From Steromphala cineraria (Eukaryota > Mollusca > Gastropoda > Trochida > Trochidae): a stretch of DNA of 64,000 nt. Position numbers and translations under genes: made by a program. Of the stretch, positions 38,216 to 50,370 are shown in pieces. The stretch lies in assembly GCA_916613615.1 (NCBI GenBank), contig OU744720.1, positions 72,443,338 through 72,507,337 of the forward strand. The letters run 5' to 3'. Positions within the stretch are counted from its first letter, which is position 1. Each line of letters opens with the position of its first letter. The notes under the pieces were generated by a model that was not told the origin of the DNA, did not search any database, and was given only the letters and a program-made list of their open reading frames with translations.

Positions 38216-39759
38216 AGCAGACAGCAGTGGCATCAGCCTGAAGGATTCCGCTGGCTAGCTAGCGAGATGAGAGATCAATGCCAATGAGTCTCTCATTCCA
38301 TGCAAAGCACTGGCCAGCAAGCCATGCTGTCTTCTTGCCTGACCCACAAACACACAAGCTGTCTATCACTGCATGCAACAGCCCTCATCTAACAGCCATA
38401 TTTCAAGGCCACAGGGAAGCAGAGGATCTTGCTGCTGTGAGCGAGACTTAATCACATTCGTCTGGGTATTCGTTCTTCCTTTAGAGGAAGAAAAGAGAGG
38501 GTTTTATCTGTTTTTGGGGACATTCCTGTATGTCTTAATGTTACTACAACATTATTTAACATGAGATAGGTCAATTGAAGCATGTGAACTTGTGTAATAT
38601 TTAGATTGCTTTAAATTTGACAATTCCAAAAAGGAAAACATTGAGGAATGAAGCTATTCGTATTTGCTACAATTGTAGAAAGTCTGGCCTAAGTATAACA
38701 ATTAAGGCATAGCTGATTAAAGTTGCTTCAAAATTATTCACAAAGGTGTAGTTTTAGGTCAAATCAAATTGTTAACATAAAGTGATGATTGGCTTCCAAG
38801 GACAAATACTCTACATTGTGAAATATTCAATTTAAATCCTCTCAATTCAAGCTATTTAATACTTGATAAGATAAGGGTTCTATTATTTCCAAAGTCATAA
38901 AGACACTATATTCGAAAGAATGATATGACAATAGCAATCCTTAAGTATCAAAGTTTCTAAGCATTGAAATAGTCATTTCTTAAACAGATTTATAGAATGC
39001 AGCTTAACATTTCATAGAACAAAGGAAATCATGATGATTTTATAAATTTCACTTGTGAAATCCTGAATATTCAGTTCCAAGTCAGTTTCAAACTTTCAAA
39101 TAGTAACAGCACAAATGCATATAAAAAAATAAATTTTAAATAGAAAATTAAATATTTCTTTTCACTCACTGGCAAAAACAGGTAAATATTCCAGGCCTCA
39201 TGAAAAGAGATATTAATCTGTACAGCCTGCATCAAGCTAAATATCTTGGTTTTGCCAAAGTCAACATCAATTCATTTCACCATTAATCATCCCTTTTCAA
39301 TCTTTCATAATTACTGTTCCAAACTTGGACTTGGATTGACAGCCGTTTTCATTAACTAAAATATTAAATTGTCCCTCTGCACAAAGAAAACCCATTACCA
39401 TTGCAAGCTTGAGCAGTTATGGGACCATCCTTTTAAAATGTGGAAATGTTCATTTTCAAAAATCCTCTCAAGTGCGATTATGCAGACTGCTGTTTGTTAA
39501 CAACAGTTCTCTTAAAACATTGCAAACAAAATTCTTATGTGCATGTTTGTAATTAAAAATATTATTTTGAGTTTCATTACGTTCAAAAGAGAACTGTTTT
39601 AAAGAAAGCACAAAATTGGTGATTGGTTGATACAATAAAAACAAGATGACATGGTCATCAACATCCCCCGCCAAATAAGTTTTAATTGAAGCTCCAAATA
39701 TTTTCCTACATTAACTCTGTAAAATGTAATTGCATACATCTAATTTTCAAGATCCATGA
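38216..39759. other. Mixed DNA after the 79-bp array
   Basis: 38220-38560 is GC-richer and has a 63-codon plus frame (38373-38564) with a hydrophobic end, judged unproven. The remainder is AT-rich and featureless. Confidence 0.3.
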
Positions 39760-40215
39760 AGTTTTGGATACCATGAAGACACACAGCAAATTTGGTTAAC
39801 CTATCTTTAAAGATACCCTCGAACAGAGTCCAAAAACATGAGACAAGGGCAATAACTCTGTAAGAAATAGTTTTGCGATTCTGATTTTTTAACTCCATCA
39901 AGGTATAGATAGTATTAGATACCATGAAGACACACAGCAAGTTTGGTTAACCTATCTTAAATAATTTCTGAGAAAATGTGCCCCCTCTGATGACACCCTC
40001 GAACAGAGTTCAAAAACACGGAACAAGGGCCAAAACTCAGTAAAATAATAATTTTGCGGTTCTGTTTTTCGAAACAGTGTAGACACAGCAAATTTGGTTA
40101 TTCTACCTTATATAGTTTTTGAGAAAAGCTGTCCCTTTTATCTCAGACGGACAGACACACAGACGCACGGACGGAGTCCAAACCTATATGCCCCTTCCAC
40201 TTCGTGGCGGGGGAC
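39760..40215. mobile_element. Pearl-like element with three ~150-bp core units and (ACGG)-type tail
   Basis: ACACAGCAAATTTGGTTAAC recurs at about 39780, 39930 and 40085, with CCTCGAACAGAGTCCAAAAA between. The end reads ACGGACAGACACACAGACGC, ACGGACGGAG and finally GTGGCGGGGGACAATAA. Tandem core plus ACGG-type microsatellite is the known layout of bivalve pearl elements. Confidence 0.7.
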
Positions 40216-40439
40216 AATAATAGGTTGTTGTCATTGAAATGGGCCGTTTTGCTTCTCAGTAACTTGAAAACATAATCAATATCTTTAAAAAATAGAGCCA
40301 ATGGCTCTGTAGCTCATCAGGCTTCATCGTCAATTACAATATATGCTGTAGAGTGTGACCAATGTGATTCCCCCTTTGTAGAGGCCAAAGGGTCACCAAT
40401 CATAAAATTAAGTATAAAGGCGACAAGTTTCAGTTTTCT

Positions 40440-42200
40440 TGGCCTTGTATTTCAGGAGAAGAAGATGAAAATACATTTGAAGGACGTTCCTGTTGCCTTT
40501 ATTGGAGCATCAGGGTCACCAAACCTACATTTCATAATCCTCACTTGTCAAAGAGTCTGTACACAAAGTTTCAGCTTTCTAGGCCTTATGGTTCTGGAGA
40601 AGAAGATTAAAATAGGTTTTTAGGGCGTGGCCCCTGTGGCCCTTATTAGGGGTCACAGGGCCACCAAAGCTACAATTTATAATCCTCACTAGCCAAGGAG
40701 ATGTACACAAAGTTTCAGCTTTCTAGGCCCTATGGTTCTGGAGAAGAAGATGAAAATAGGTCTTAAGGGTGTGGCTCTTGTGGCCCTTATTAGGGGTCAC
40801 AGGGCGACCAAAGCTACACTTTATAATCCTCACTAGCCAAGGAGTCTGTACACAAAGTTTCAGCTTTCTGAGCCTTATGCTTCTGGAGAAGAAGATTAAA
40901 ATAGGTTTTTAGGGCGTGGCCCCAGTGGCCCTTTTTAGGGGTCACAGGGCCACCAAAGCTACAATTTATAATCCTCACTAGCCAAGGAGTCTGTACACAA
41001 AGTTTCAGCTTTCTAGGCCTTATGGTTCTGGATAAGAAGATGAAAATAGGTTTTAAGGGTGTGGCCCCTATGGCCCTTATTAGGGGTCACAGGGCCACCA
41101 AAGCTACAATTTATAATCCTCACTAGTCAAGAAGTCTGTACACAAAGTTTCAGCTTTCTAGGCCTTATGGTTCTGGAGAAGAAGATTAAAATAGGTTTTT
41201 AGGGCGTGGCCCCTGTGGCCCTTATTAGGGGTCACAGGGCCACCAAAGCTACAATTTATAATCCTCACTTGTCAAGGAGTCTGTACACAAAGTTTCAGCT
41301 TTCTAGGCCTTATGGTTCTGGAGAAGAAGATTAAAATAGGTTTTTAGGGCGTGGCCCCTGTGGCCCTTATTAGGGGTCACAGGGCCACCAAAGCTACAAT
41401 TTATAATCCTCACTAGCCAAGGAGATGTACACAAAGTTTCAGCTTTCTAGGCCCTATGGTTCTGGAGAAGAAGATGAAAATAGGTCTTAAGGGTGTGGCT
41501 CTTGTGGCCCTTATTAGGGGTCACAGGGCGACCAAAGCTACACTTTATAATCCTCACTAGCCAAGGAGTCTGAACACAAAGTTTCAGCTTTCTGAGCCTT
41601 ATGCTTCTGGAGAAGAAGATTAAAATAGGTTTTTAGGGCGTGGCCCCAGTGGCCCTTTTTAGGGGTCACAGGGCCACCAAAGCTACAATTTATAATCCTC
41701 ACTAGCCAAGGAGTCTGTACACCAAGTTTCAGCTTTCTAGGCCTTATGGTTCTGGATAAGAAGATGAAAATAGGTTTTAAGGGTGTGGCCCCTATGGCCC
41801 TTATTAGGGGTCACAGGGCCACCAAAGCTACAATTTATAATCCTCACTAGTCAAGGAGTCTGTACACAAAGTTTCAGCTTTCTAGGCCTTATGCTTCTGG
41901 AGAAGAAGATTAAAATAGGTTTTTAGGGCGTGGCCCCTGTGGCCCTTATTAGGGGTCACAGGGCCACCAAAGCTACAATTTATAATCCTCACTAGCCAAG
42001 GAGTCTGAACACAAAGTTTCAGCTTTCTAGGCCCTATGGTTCTGGATAAGAAGATTAAAATAGGTTTTAAGGGTGTGGCCCCTATGGCCCTTATTAGGGG
42101 TCACAGGGCCACCAAAGCTACAATTTATAATCCTCACTAGTCAAGGAGTCTGTACACAAAGTTTCAGCTTTCTAGCCCCTATGGTTCTGGAGAAGAAGTC
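40440..42200. repeat. 145-bp tandem core of copy A, about 12 units
   Basis: Units start (at GGGCGTGG or GGGTGTGG) at 40623, 40767, 40912, 41057, 41202, 41347, 41491, 41636, 41781, 41926 and 42071. A five-unit block (724 bp) is duplicated: the variant GGAGATGTACACAAAGTTTC and the CACAGGGCGACCAAAG variant appear near 40700/40800 and again near 41420/41525. Confidence 0.92.
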
Positions 42201-42218
42201 GAAATTCCACAAAGTTTA

Positions 42219-42264
42219 CGGACGGACGGATGGACGGACGGACGGATGGACGGACGGACGGACG
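42219..42264. repeat. (GGAC)n microsatellite tail
   Basis: GGACGGACGGATGGACGGAC and continuation with GGAT interruptions. It is the tail of the flanking element, and its complement sits at 61186-61218. Confidence 0.9.
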
Positions 42265-42317
42265 CCGGACACCATGCCATGCCATAAGCCCATCGGGCCT
42301 TACAGGCCAGATGAGCT

Positions 42318-43017
42318 AAAAAAGCAGATATTCTCCCTTAAATGAAATGATGCAGAGAAAATTTTGCAAAAGGTCATAGGTAAGGAAAATATTTTTTGTT
42401 AACTGAAACTTGATTCTAAAATTTCCTGAAATAAAGTATTTAACACTTGACAAACGATTGTGCACCATGGAAAATTTTTTTCCAAAAAATTGAAATGACA
42501 TAAAATTGTTTCTTTGATGAAACTTGTGGAAAGTTTTCAAATAGTCAAACCTATATTCTACCATTAATCACAGTATTACCTTCAAAAACTACCAAAAAAA
42601 TTCTGGACATGTTCATCATCAGGCTTTTTTTGCTTAAGTTTAAAGCAGAATTTTGAAGATATATCTAGTGTATGAAATAATGATATCTAAGTTTGACCAC
42701 CTATCATTGACCCTACATGAGATGATGACAGAATGTCATAAGTTCAAATGGTCTTCTAGGCCTGATAGACAACTCATCTAAAATTCCTGTCATTTAAACA
42801 TTAGAAAAAGAAAGAAATTCCGTGTACATACACAGGTAATCATTAATCCTGAAACATGCCGTGATCTTTTTGAAGCTTGAACCCAAAATGGAAAGAAAGC
42901 TTAATAAATACCAAATATCTACAATGAACCATCCTCACTTTTTAGGCATTATCCAAAAATAATTCACAACCAAGGAGTCACAGGAAAGCTTAGATTAGTT
43001 AACCTATGGGATATTTC
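42318..43017. other. AT-rich DNA, nothing recognised
   Basis: No convincing gene or repeat was seen between the pearl-like element and the 43.0-kb inverted-repeat element. Confidence 0.4.
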
Positions 43018-43736
43018 TATATTGTAACATGACTTCGGTAAATACTCGTTTCTGATTGGTTGATTTGAAGAATTTGCCAGTGTTAAATGGCAATGAACAC
43101 CCGCAAATTGGCTGAGGCGAATCACCGCGAAAGGATACATTATTTGGTCCACCTCAACATTAAAATGTTCTGATTCTCCCAATATTCGTGACCGATTCAC
43201 ATTTTACTGTTGTTGCTGTCATTTTCTAACTTGCACATTCCCGTAGATGCCAAAAATCCTTTTCTATTTGCTTTAGTTTTATGTAACCAAACTTTCTTAA
43301 TTGGCTAAGTTTCTCCTAATTTGCCGCCTTGAGCCATGCGGCCGGTTTCTTTCGAATGCCGTTCCCATGGCACGACGTCACAAAGGCCAACGGTTATGAC
43401 GTCATAATGATCGCGTCACCGTCACAATGGTCTGGGCGAGTTTAAGATATTTGTTCAGTCGGGTTTGTTCCTGTTGGTTCATGAATTATATAACTGTTTT
43501 CTCTATCGTAAATTTCACAGTGAAAACTATATGATCTCACAGTTATGAGTGCAACTGGTTTGCAATATTAGAACACTATTTTAATGTCTATAACACTGGG
43601 AATTCCTTCTTCTTTATAGCTGCGAACACCTATAACAATAATGGATCAGTCGTTAGATCCTTTCAACTCAAAGTCCCCTACGCAAAAATAGAGTTCGCTC
43701 TTAAAATGCTTATAACTAACGGTCATGTTACAATAT
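43018..43736. mobile_element. Probable ~720-bp inverted-repeat element
   Basis: TATATTGTAACATGAC at 43018 is matched by its complement GTCATGTTACAATAT at 43722. Internal AACACCCGCAAATT also occurs in the palindrome just to the right. No coding frame is recognised. Confidence 0.5.
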
Positions 43737-43737
43737 C

Positions 43738-43898
43738 GATAAATAGTTGCGTTTGTAAAATTTCCGGGATTCATTGTTATTCAACACCCGCAAATTTAAG
43801 CGTTTAAAACCTCCGGCTAATGCCGTCGGTTTTAAACTAAATTTGCGGGTGTTGAATAACAATGAATCCCGGAAATTTTACAAACGCAACTATTTATC
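43738..43898. repeat. 161-bp near-perfect palindrome
   Basis: Arms 43738-43798 and 43838-43898 are 61 bases and fully complementary (left arm begins GATAAATAGTTGCGTTTGTA). The 39-base centre is itself palindromic (GTTTAAAACC / GGTTTTAAAC and CGGC / GCCG). Such a structure can extrude a long hairpin. Confidence 0.9.
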
Positions 43899-44519
43899 TT
43901 CTAATTAGAAGATTTGGATTACCACTCAGTTTTGGCATTGTGATGTTTTTAGCATTTTGGTAAATTTGATTATGTACGACAAGACATATTGAGCTTGAAA
44001 ATGATTTGTCAATTTTGTCTCCAGAAATAGTTATATATAATAATGATCTGAAGCAAATGGAAAAATCCTTTTGCACAATTTGAAATGCCATGCTATGTTA
44101 GAAATTCAATAAATTTCTATTGTAAATGGCTAAAAATCGAGTTTCAAGAGCGATGAATAGTTTGATTGCAGTACATACTGAATCATATGACAGCATTTCA
44201 TTGGTGATAATGCAACCTGTGGTTCTATAGCTCAGTTTTCTAAGATTAGAAACTGAAAACTTAGACTTGAACACAACCCTGTGCAGTGACCTGAAAATAA
44301 ATCTCAATATCAAAATACCTATTGGCTGACACCGTCAACATGCTTTCTACAATAATAAACAAATACCATCAAGGAATCATTCAGATCAAATCAAATCAAA
44401 TCATATTGTTTTGTCGACCAACAAGAAGCAAGGTAAATACCAACAATATTTCTTAGAAAGCAATAATAATTTATGTGTTCAAGAAAACCAAAAGACAAGA
44501 CAACAACAAACAAGTGTTT

Positions 44520-45022
44520 GCCACTAACATGGCAATGTCCCCCGCCATTGAGATATTTCGAAATAATTGTCACAACAAGCCAATTCATGCTATATTCCCA
44601 TTGACATTGAGTGCAATGGTTCAAGAAATATGGCGTTAACAAGAGTTGGAAAAGTGGACAAAGTGCTGTGGTGACCATTGACAATAAAGTCAAGGTCATC
44701 CAAACAGACTGGTGTCTACATTATCCCTAAATGTAGGCTGTGACGAAATTTGAAGACATTGAGTGCAAAGGTTCATAAGATATCGCTCGCAAGTGTTTCA
44801 AAAGTGTTCAAATTGCGGTGGTGACCTTGAAAATAAGGTCAAGGTCACACAAACTGACTGATGTCTGCTTAATCCACAAATGTAGGCTATGACCAAATTA
44901 AAAGACATTTGGTCCGGCGGTTCATTAGATATTGCGTTACCAAGAATCTTAGTATGTACAAAAGTATGGTTATATGACACTGAATACAATGTCCCCTATT
45001 CCGCGTTTCGGCAGGGGGACAA
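44520..45022. mobile_element. Pearl-like element with ~173-bp core units
   Basis: TTGACATTGAGTGCAATGGT at 44600 and GAAGACATTGAGTGCAAAGG at 44752, with GTGGTGACC..GTCAAGGTCA after each, show a two- to three-fold repeat. It ends TCGGCAGGGGGACAATAAG, similar to the end of the element at 39760-40215. An AAATC-type microsatellite lies just upstream (44380-44403). Confidence 0.6.
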
Positions 45023-45194
45023 TAAGAACATACAGTTACTACATACAGACATATCAAATATTTAGATTTTTCTGAAATAAAGCATATTTGTACAACTGAG
45101 TTTTCTGCTTAGTAACAACAACTTGATACTTTGGTATGTCCCCAAGTGTTGACTTGACCTGTTAACTAACATCCAAAGTCCATTGATTGTCCAG

Positions 45195-48100
45195 TTATAA
45201 TTGCTCTGAACTGCTGACTTGGAAATTGAAGAAATATTTCTTATTGTCCTGTTTTGATGCGTGTGAAAAACAGGCACCATTGGCATTAACAGCATTATAA
45301 AACTTTTCTGCCTCACGAGATGAGATAAACATGGTATTTGTCACGAAAGGACAAATATCCTCTAATAATTTTCTATCTATTTAATGATTTAATTGTCATA
45401 ATTCTATCAAAACTTAAGCGCATTTACGTTGATTAGGCTCAAAAGAGAGCCCATTACCTAAGGAACAACATGACGTCATGAGCGTGACATTGCGTCAGAG
45501 CATTGTTCGATGACGTCAGTTCATTGTTGTTATCAGTCACTAGTGACTGATAAGATGTTCCAATGTTATTGTTACTAGTGAATGATAACACGGTTTATTT
45601 TCATTTATAGATCTCGGTATTTCACCACCAATCATATAATAAATCATTCTATTGCATGAACTTTAATATGATATACAATTCAATAAATAATTCAATATAC
45701 CAAAAAATCAATCAAATGTTTCTTTTGATATTGAAATAACCTTAAAGGTCACTGAAACTGATTGCTGTTGATGAAAGAAACAAAATGATCACAGACTTGT
45801 AAAATTGTTTGTTCCAACTTCTCACAAAGAACCAAATACACTTGAAAACATGATTTAAGAATAAAAGTACAATTAGATATTGGGTGAAACAGTTCACAAC
45901 TACAGTAGTTAAACCGTGGTATTTTGCTTTCAGTTCGGTACACCATATACAAACGTTAGTTTTATATGTATACACCACATATTTAATTATGTTTATAAAG
46001 TGATAAGAATGCAATAATGATTGCAGGAAAAATATATGTTTGAACACTTATAATTAATCAATAATTACCTAATCGAATATAACTTTCGAAGCAAGAAAGA
46101 TACAGGTTGCCATTTTCGAGACGTGATCGTTCGGATTGATAATGTATGATCTTTAGTTCTCTGTAAACGAAAGGGCTTTAATGATTTCGTTGATTTTCTG
46201 ATTGTAAACCAGAACGACATGATCTTGCGCGATTTTAATTTGTACTCAACCGAAAATGGACCGAACACTGCGAACTGAGGGTCCTGTATCGCAATACGTA
46301 CCAACCAAAGCTAAAGCATACCGTTCCACCCCTAATTAGAAAGTGATTATGATCATGACATGTACATTTTCGTAAACCCACTAGAAAACATGTGATTGCC
46401 ACTTAAGGCACTATGACAATGCCCTCTGCCGTAATAATGAAGGATCGTAAAACATGTCTCAGTTAATATTATTTGCTAAGGAGCAATCAGACACCATTCT
46501 CTTCTTATATTTCATTCAAAGATGAAGTTTTATTGACCATGAAGGTCTTCTATCACATATTTGAATAAATGATGCCTTTAGAATATTTACATGAAACATG
46601 AAAATTATCAGTACCCTTGTGACCTTGAAAAATAGAGCCATTGGCTCTGCAGCTAATCAGGCTTTGTAAAAAGAACTACAAATAATCATGTGAAACAAAC
46701 AAAAATATTGCTGCCAATGCCCTCATTTGGGGCAAGAAAGTCACCGATTGTACAATTTAAAATCCTAATTTGATAAGGTAAAAGTACACAAGATTTATCC
46801 TTAAGCCTTCTAGCACTTTTTGTTCTCTGAAATATTTTTGTAGGTCTAAGGGCAGCCCTATGCCTTTATATGGGGCCAAAGACTAGCTGAAATGTGTTTG
46901 GGCTTGTACTATCAGAAATGCTGAAGTCCAATGGCTAGTATAGCAAATGACTTAGTAAAATATAATGTCAAAGAAATTATGTTGCAAATGTGTAAATTTA
47001 CCTTCATAAGTATGAGATATGAAACTTATCAGTCTTCAGTCTGAATAAAATTGACCATGATCCATTGATCCCTGGAATAAAAGTTTACAAATTTTGACAC
47101 TACCGTGAAGCGGTGTGTCTATCAAAAAGCTCACCTCCACAAGGTGTAAATGCAAACTTCTAAGGCTGCGCAGTATATCAGTATAGTGCAATATAGAAAC
47201 AACCCAAAATGAATCGGTACACACAAATATCCAAAATACTGCACGTTTTTAAATAACAATTTTCATCAAAAATTGGAGAAAACACAACCAAATAAAATGT
47301 GCTATACGGAAAGATTTGAAGGAAACTATTAAGTTGTCTTGTAGAAAAGCTGAAATATTTCATAATGGTCATAAACAGTGGTTGAAAAATCTCCCTTTTG
47401 AAAACAGCTGATAGCTGAGCAATGATGATTGTTCTTTACGCTAATATTCAAACAAGAAGTTATGCAAAACCTTCAATTTGATAAGTATCAATATATCGCA
47501 ATACAGATTGCAATTCGCTTTTCTGTATCGCAATTATTGCAATACAAAATGAGGAACGATACCCATCCTTACAAACTACGTACTCTCACGTTGCTGAAAC
47601 CAGGTAGCGTAGGAAAAAAACAGTAATTTACCATCCAATCACATCGTCTTTCTTAAAAACTGTTTAGCAGCGATCATCTTTACTGGAGTTTCCTGTCTCT
47701 AGCTGATACTGTAAGCTTTTGTCAGAGTCCTTAAGATTGAGAAGAAGAGCTTGACAAAGAACCATACAACAAAGATGGATGCAGTTAGACCATCAGGAGA
47801 GGAATAAATCAGCTGGATTGAGTTCACGATAGTGTAAATCTTTTTACAATTTTATTCCCCAGCGCATGGTTGATTTTAATGACACTGATCAGCCCATGAA
47901 ATATTTCTTTAAAAAAATTGAATATTTTGGATACGTAGTTCAATATAAAATAAAGTCATTTCAAAGAACTTATTCCGATCAATTCCTCATTACTTGCTGA
48001 TACCTAATCAAATCATTTAGAAGATAAATGCTAAGATAACTTCATGACTGACAAGTCATGCAACATGTCCCTTCTATGCGTGACATAGCATGCACATGAC

Positions 48101-49041
48101 ACACTGCCCAAGCTAAACTTCAGCAGCAATAGGATCAGGCTCAAATACTTGCTTAGTGGAATGCAATCAATTACCATTAGATATGAAGACTATGTCAAGA
48201 TTATCTTGGGTGTTCACTAATCCTTCTCCTGTGACAGGCTTGACCAACAAAGCCTAAATTGACAAGAAAACCTGTTAATTTGACATTCACCTTCTTTCTA
48301 TCACACACTTGTGTTTTTTCATATATTGCATTTTAACAGAGATTTGCTTTGTTTTGCATAAGTTACATAACTGTTTTAAGCTCCATGTTCCATCATAAAC
48401 TACTGAAGAACATAAATATGCCTTGGGTCTTATCAACTCTAGAATAGATGTATTTTAACTGTTATACATTCACCGTACATTTTACAGAATCATTCAAGTT
48501 ATTGTTGCATAAAAGATATTTCGCAAGAAACAGTGGACGAGTTTTAAAAGACGATGTCCAATTGCATGAACTTCATAACAAAGAATAATTAAATTGTGGG
48601 TTGACCAGAATAGAATCATGAACTTGCACTTTAAATTATTTTAATTCAATCAATGTTCCTTTTACTGGCATTAGAAAAATAGAAAGGCCTTGGTTTGATG
48701 CCAATAGTCATGGTGCAATCATTCTCAAACGAAGTTGAAAAAAAACCTAGTTTGATACCATTTTCAAGGAGGTTCAATGAAATGAACGCTTGTTTGTTTT
48801 CTCAACATTTGTTTTGTGTTCAGGCGACAAAACCAAAATAATGACGACTAGGAAAGAAAAAGTCACTAATTTCCAATGTTCGGCTGGTTAACAATCCCTT
48901 ATTTGTTGCTATTGCAGTTACTGATGGGTAAAGTAGATTTTTGCGTGGGTACCCCGTTTCGCAACCCATTGTTTACGGTGGAGTTGAACGAAAACCCAAA
49001 TGACATACATTGCACGAACTTACCTTAGTCTGAGCCGCCAT
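45195..49041 (-). CDS. Predicted small three-exon gene, 69 residues, unrecognised
   Basis: Exons on the minus strand are 49041-49024, 48253-48175 and 45307-45195. Exon 1 is ATGGCGGCTCAGACTAAG followed by GTAAGT, a typical first coding exon (MAAQTK) in a locally CpG-richer stretch. Exon 2 has acceptor TTGTCAATTTAG and donor AATG|GTAATT and codes ALLVKPVTGEGLVNTQDNLD then IVFISN. Exon 3 has acceptor CGTGAGGCAG, joins in phase 1 and codes KFYNAVNANGACFSHASKQD then NKKYFFNFQVSSSEQL and a TAA stop. Phases (0, 1) agree across all joins and total 210 bases. No domain or family is recognised, and there is no membrane segment. Exons 1 and 2 are the stronger part. Other last exons (near 47812 or 47071) also fit a phase-1 join, so the C-terminus is uncertain, and the gene could be longer. 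Confidence 0.4.
45530..45553. repeat. 24-bp perfect palindrome
   Basis: Half-site TTATCAGTCACT followed by its complement, with an imperfect copy (GTTACTAGTGAATGATAAC) 30 bases further. Palindromic TGACGTCA-type words lie just upstream (45470-45520). Probably part of a small inverted-repeat element. Confidence 0.75.
46628..46880 (+). mobile_element. Pearl-like fragment, 5' end plus one or two decayed units
   Basis: It starts AAAAATAGAGCCATTGGCTC with the same hairpin as copy A, followed by a weakly similar body (CTCATTTGGGGCAAGAAAGT). No tail. Confidence 0.55.
47168..47569 (-). mobile_element. ~400-bp repeat, copy 1
   Basis: One end is CGATACCCATCCTTAC and the other CAGTATATCAGTATAGTGCA. 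It is the inverted partner of 55979-56362, sharing AATGAATCGGTAC and TGAGCAATGATGATTG-type blocks in reversed order. The ends are rich in ATTGCAATAC words. Confidence 0.65.
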
Positions 49042-50370
49042 GTTATTGCTGATCAGCAAAATAGATCGGCATAAGTAAGTTAACATTAGTCGCAACGTAA
49101 TGAAGGCGTGTTAATTCTTTGGAAAAAGGGTTTGATTAGATAGGTAAATAGTTAAATATGCAAAAGCAATATTTTTAATTTGTAAACAAGTCTTCGGTTT
49201 ATAACATCATGTCAAAACATCAACGACTATTATAATAATCTCGATTAGGGCCATCAAGTGACGTCACGTTGGGACAGTGGCCAACTTTGATGTAATACTT
49301 TCGTGACTACCTACTTTGTAAAATATCAGATTTCTTTTTACGATTACGTCAAGTTAAATTACCAAGGCCTTATTAAGTGACAAACCTTATTTCCACGTTT
49401 TTCGTATTTTTATTCCATTTTATTTTTCTTTATTACAACATCGCCAAAAAACGTAGGCCATTATAGCGAGAACGCAACCCACACTGTAGGAACGTGTACG
49501 CCTGGAATTTGTTACACAACGGAAGTGAACGAGTTACTCTGCGAGAGATAAGTTTTCTTCTGTGCATTCGGTGTTTGCTCAATAATTCAGTTTTCAGGAA
49601 GTTTTGAAGGGGGGGGGGATGTAAATGGTAGGCACTGGTGAAAGTATAGACGAAAAGTTATGTCATTATGTACCCTCAGGTGGCTGCTATATCACAATAT
49701 AGGAGGCAAATTGGAACTTACATGTGCGCGATATTATCTTATTTTTAAAACATACTTTAAAATAATCCAATATCTTTGTACCATATTGTATACCATTCTT
49801 TTATCGACAAATATGTCAAATATAAAGACATATTATTGTAAAATAACAAAATTAGAACCCTTAAACTAGATTTGGTGTCAAATCAGAGTGAACGAATTAC
49901 AGCTGGGGTGGTGAACGAATTCCAGTCATTTGGTGTTGCAGCTAGTGAACGACTTCCACAACCTTCAATATGAATGATATTTAGCAATTTGTGTTTATTG
50001 ATGCTTACATAAAGTGCAGTATTGACAGATGTAATGTTTAACCGTTATCATTACTTACATCAGTAAACTATAGAATTTGTGCATGTCTGATGAAAGTGTA
50101 AAGATTATACAATCCTTGGCTAAAAGCTAGTCATAATTTATGAAATTGCATGCTTATCATTTTTTACTAGAATGATTTATGAATTGTGAAAAAGTCATTA
50201 TTTTTTAAGTTTAAAACACAAAGCTACGAAATCTTTTTGGTCACGCTTACGTAATTATTGTTCATCTTTCAACATATATAATATACAACTTTTAAAGTGA
50301 CTGTCCAATTGGCCGCCATGTTGAATATGATAAGTTTGTTGCTTTCACAGGAAATATTTTAATGTGATCA

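Larger units (their letters stand above)
40291..42317 (+). mobile_element. Complete pearl/Helentron-like element, copy A
   Basis: The 5' end AATAGAGCCAATGGCTCTGT contains a hairpin (AGAGCC/GGCTCT). The core is an array of ~145-bp units, and the tail is (GGAC)n at 42219-42262. The 3' end contains GGGCCTTACAGGCC (hairpin) and closes GATGAGCTAA, reminiscent of the CTRR terminus and 3' hairpin of Helitrons. No Rep/helicase is encoded, so it is non-autonomous. Confidence 0.8.

Noticed and set aside
37723..38233. Overlapping minus-strand frames of 74-135 codons with repeated FKECFKNHSP-type sequence
   Set aside because: They are translations of the 79-bp tandem array. Period 79 is not a multiple of three, so the frame shifts between units, and no start, domain or conserved frame supports coding.
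38373..38564. 63-codon plus frame with hydrophobic C-terminus as last exon of the 35722/36408 gene
   Set aside because: A phase-0 acceptor exists (AAGGCCACAG) but its pyrimidine tract is weak and nothing else links it to those exons.
42073..42345. 90-codon frame with GRTDGRTDGWTDG
   Set aside because: Translation of the (GGAC)n microsatellite at the end of the pearl-like element.
47699..47812. Minus-strand open segment ending SILRTLTKAYSIS with a hydrophobic stretch
   Set aside because: Upstream acceptors are poor, and the reading frame does not match the phase-1 junction of exon 48175-48253. Kept only as an alternative last exon of another frame.
50312..50330. GCCGCCATG start context
   Set aside because: The frame on either strand closes within about 16 codons, and similar GGCGGCCAT words occur in the local MITE family.
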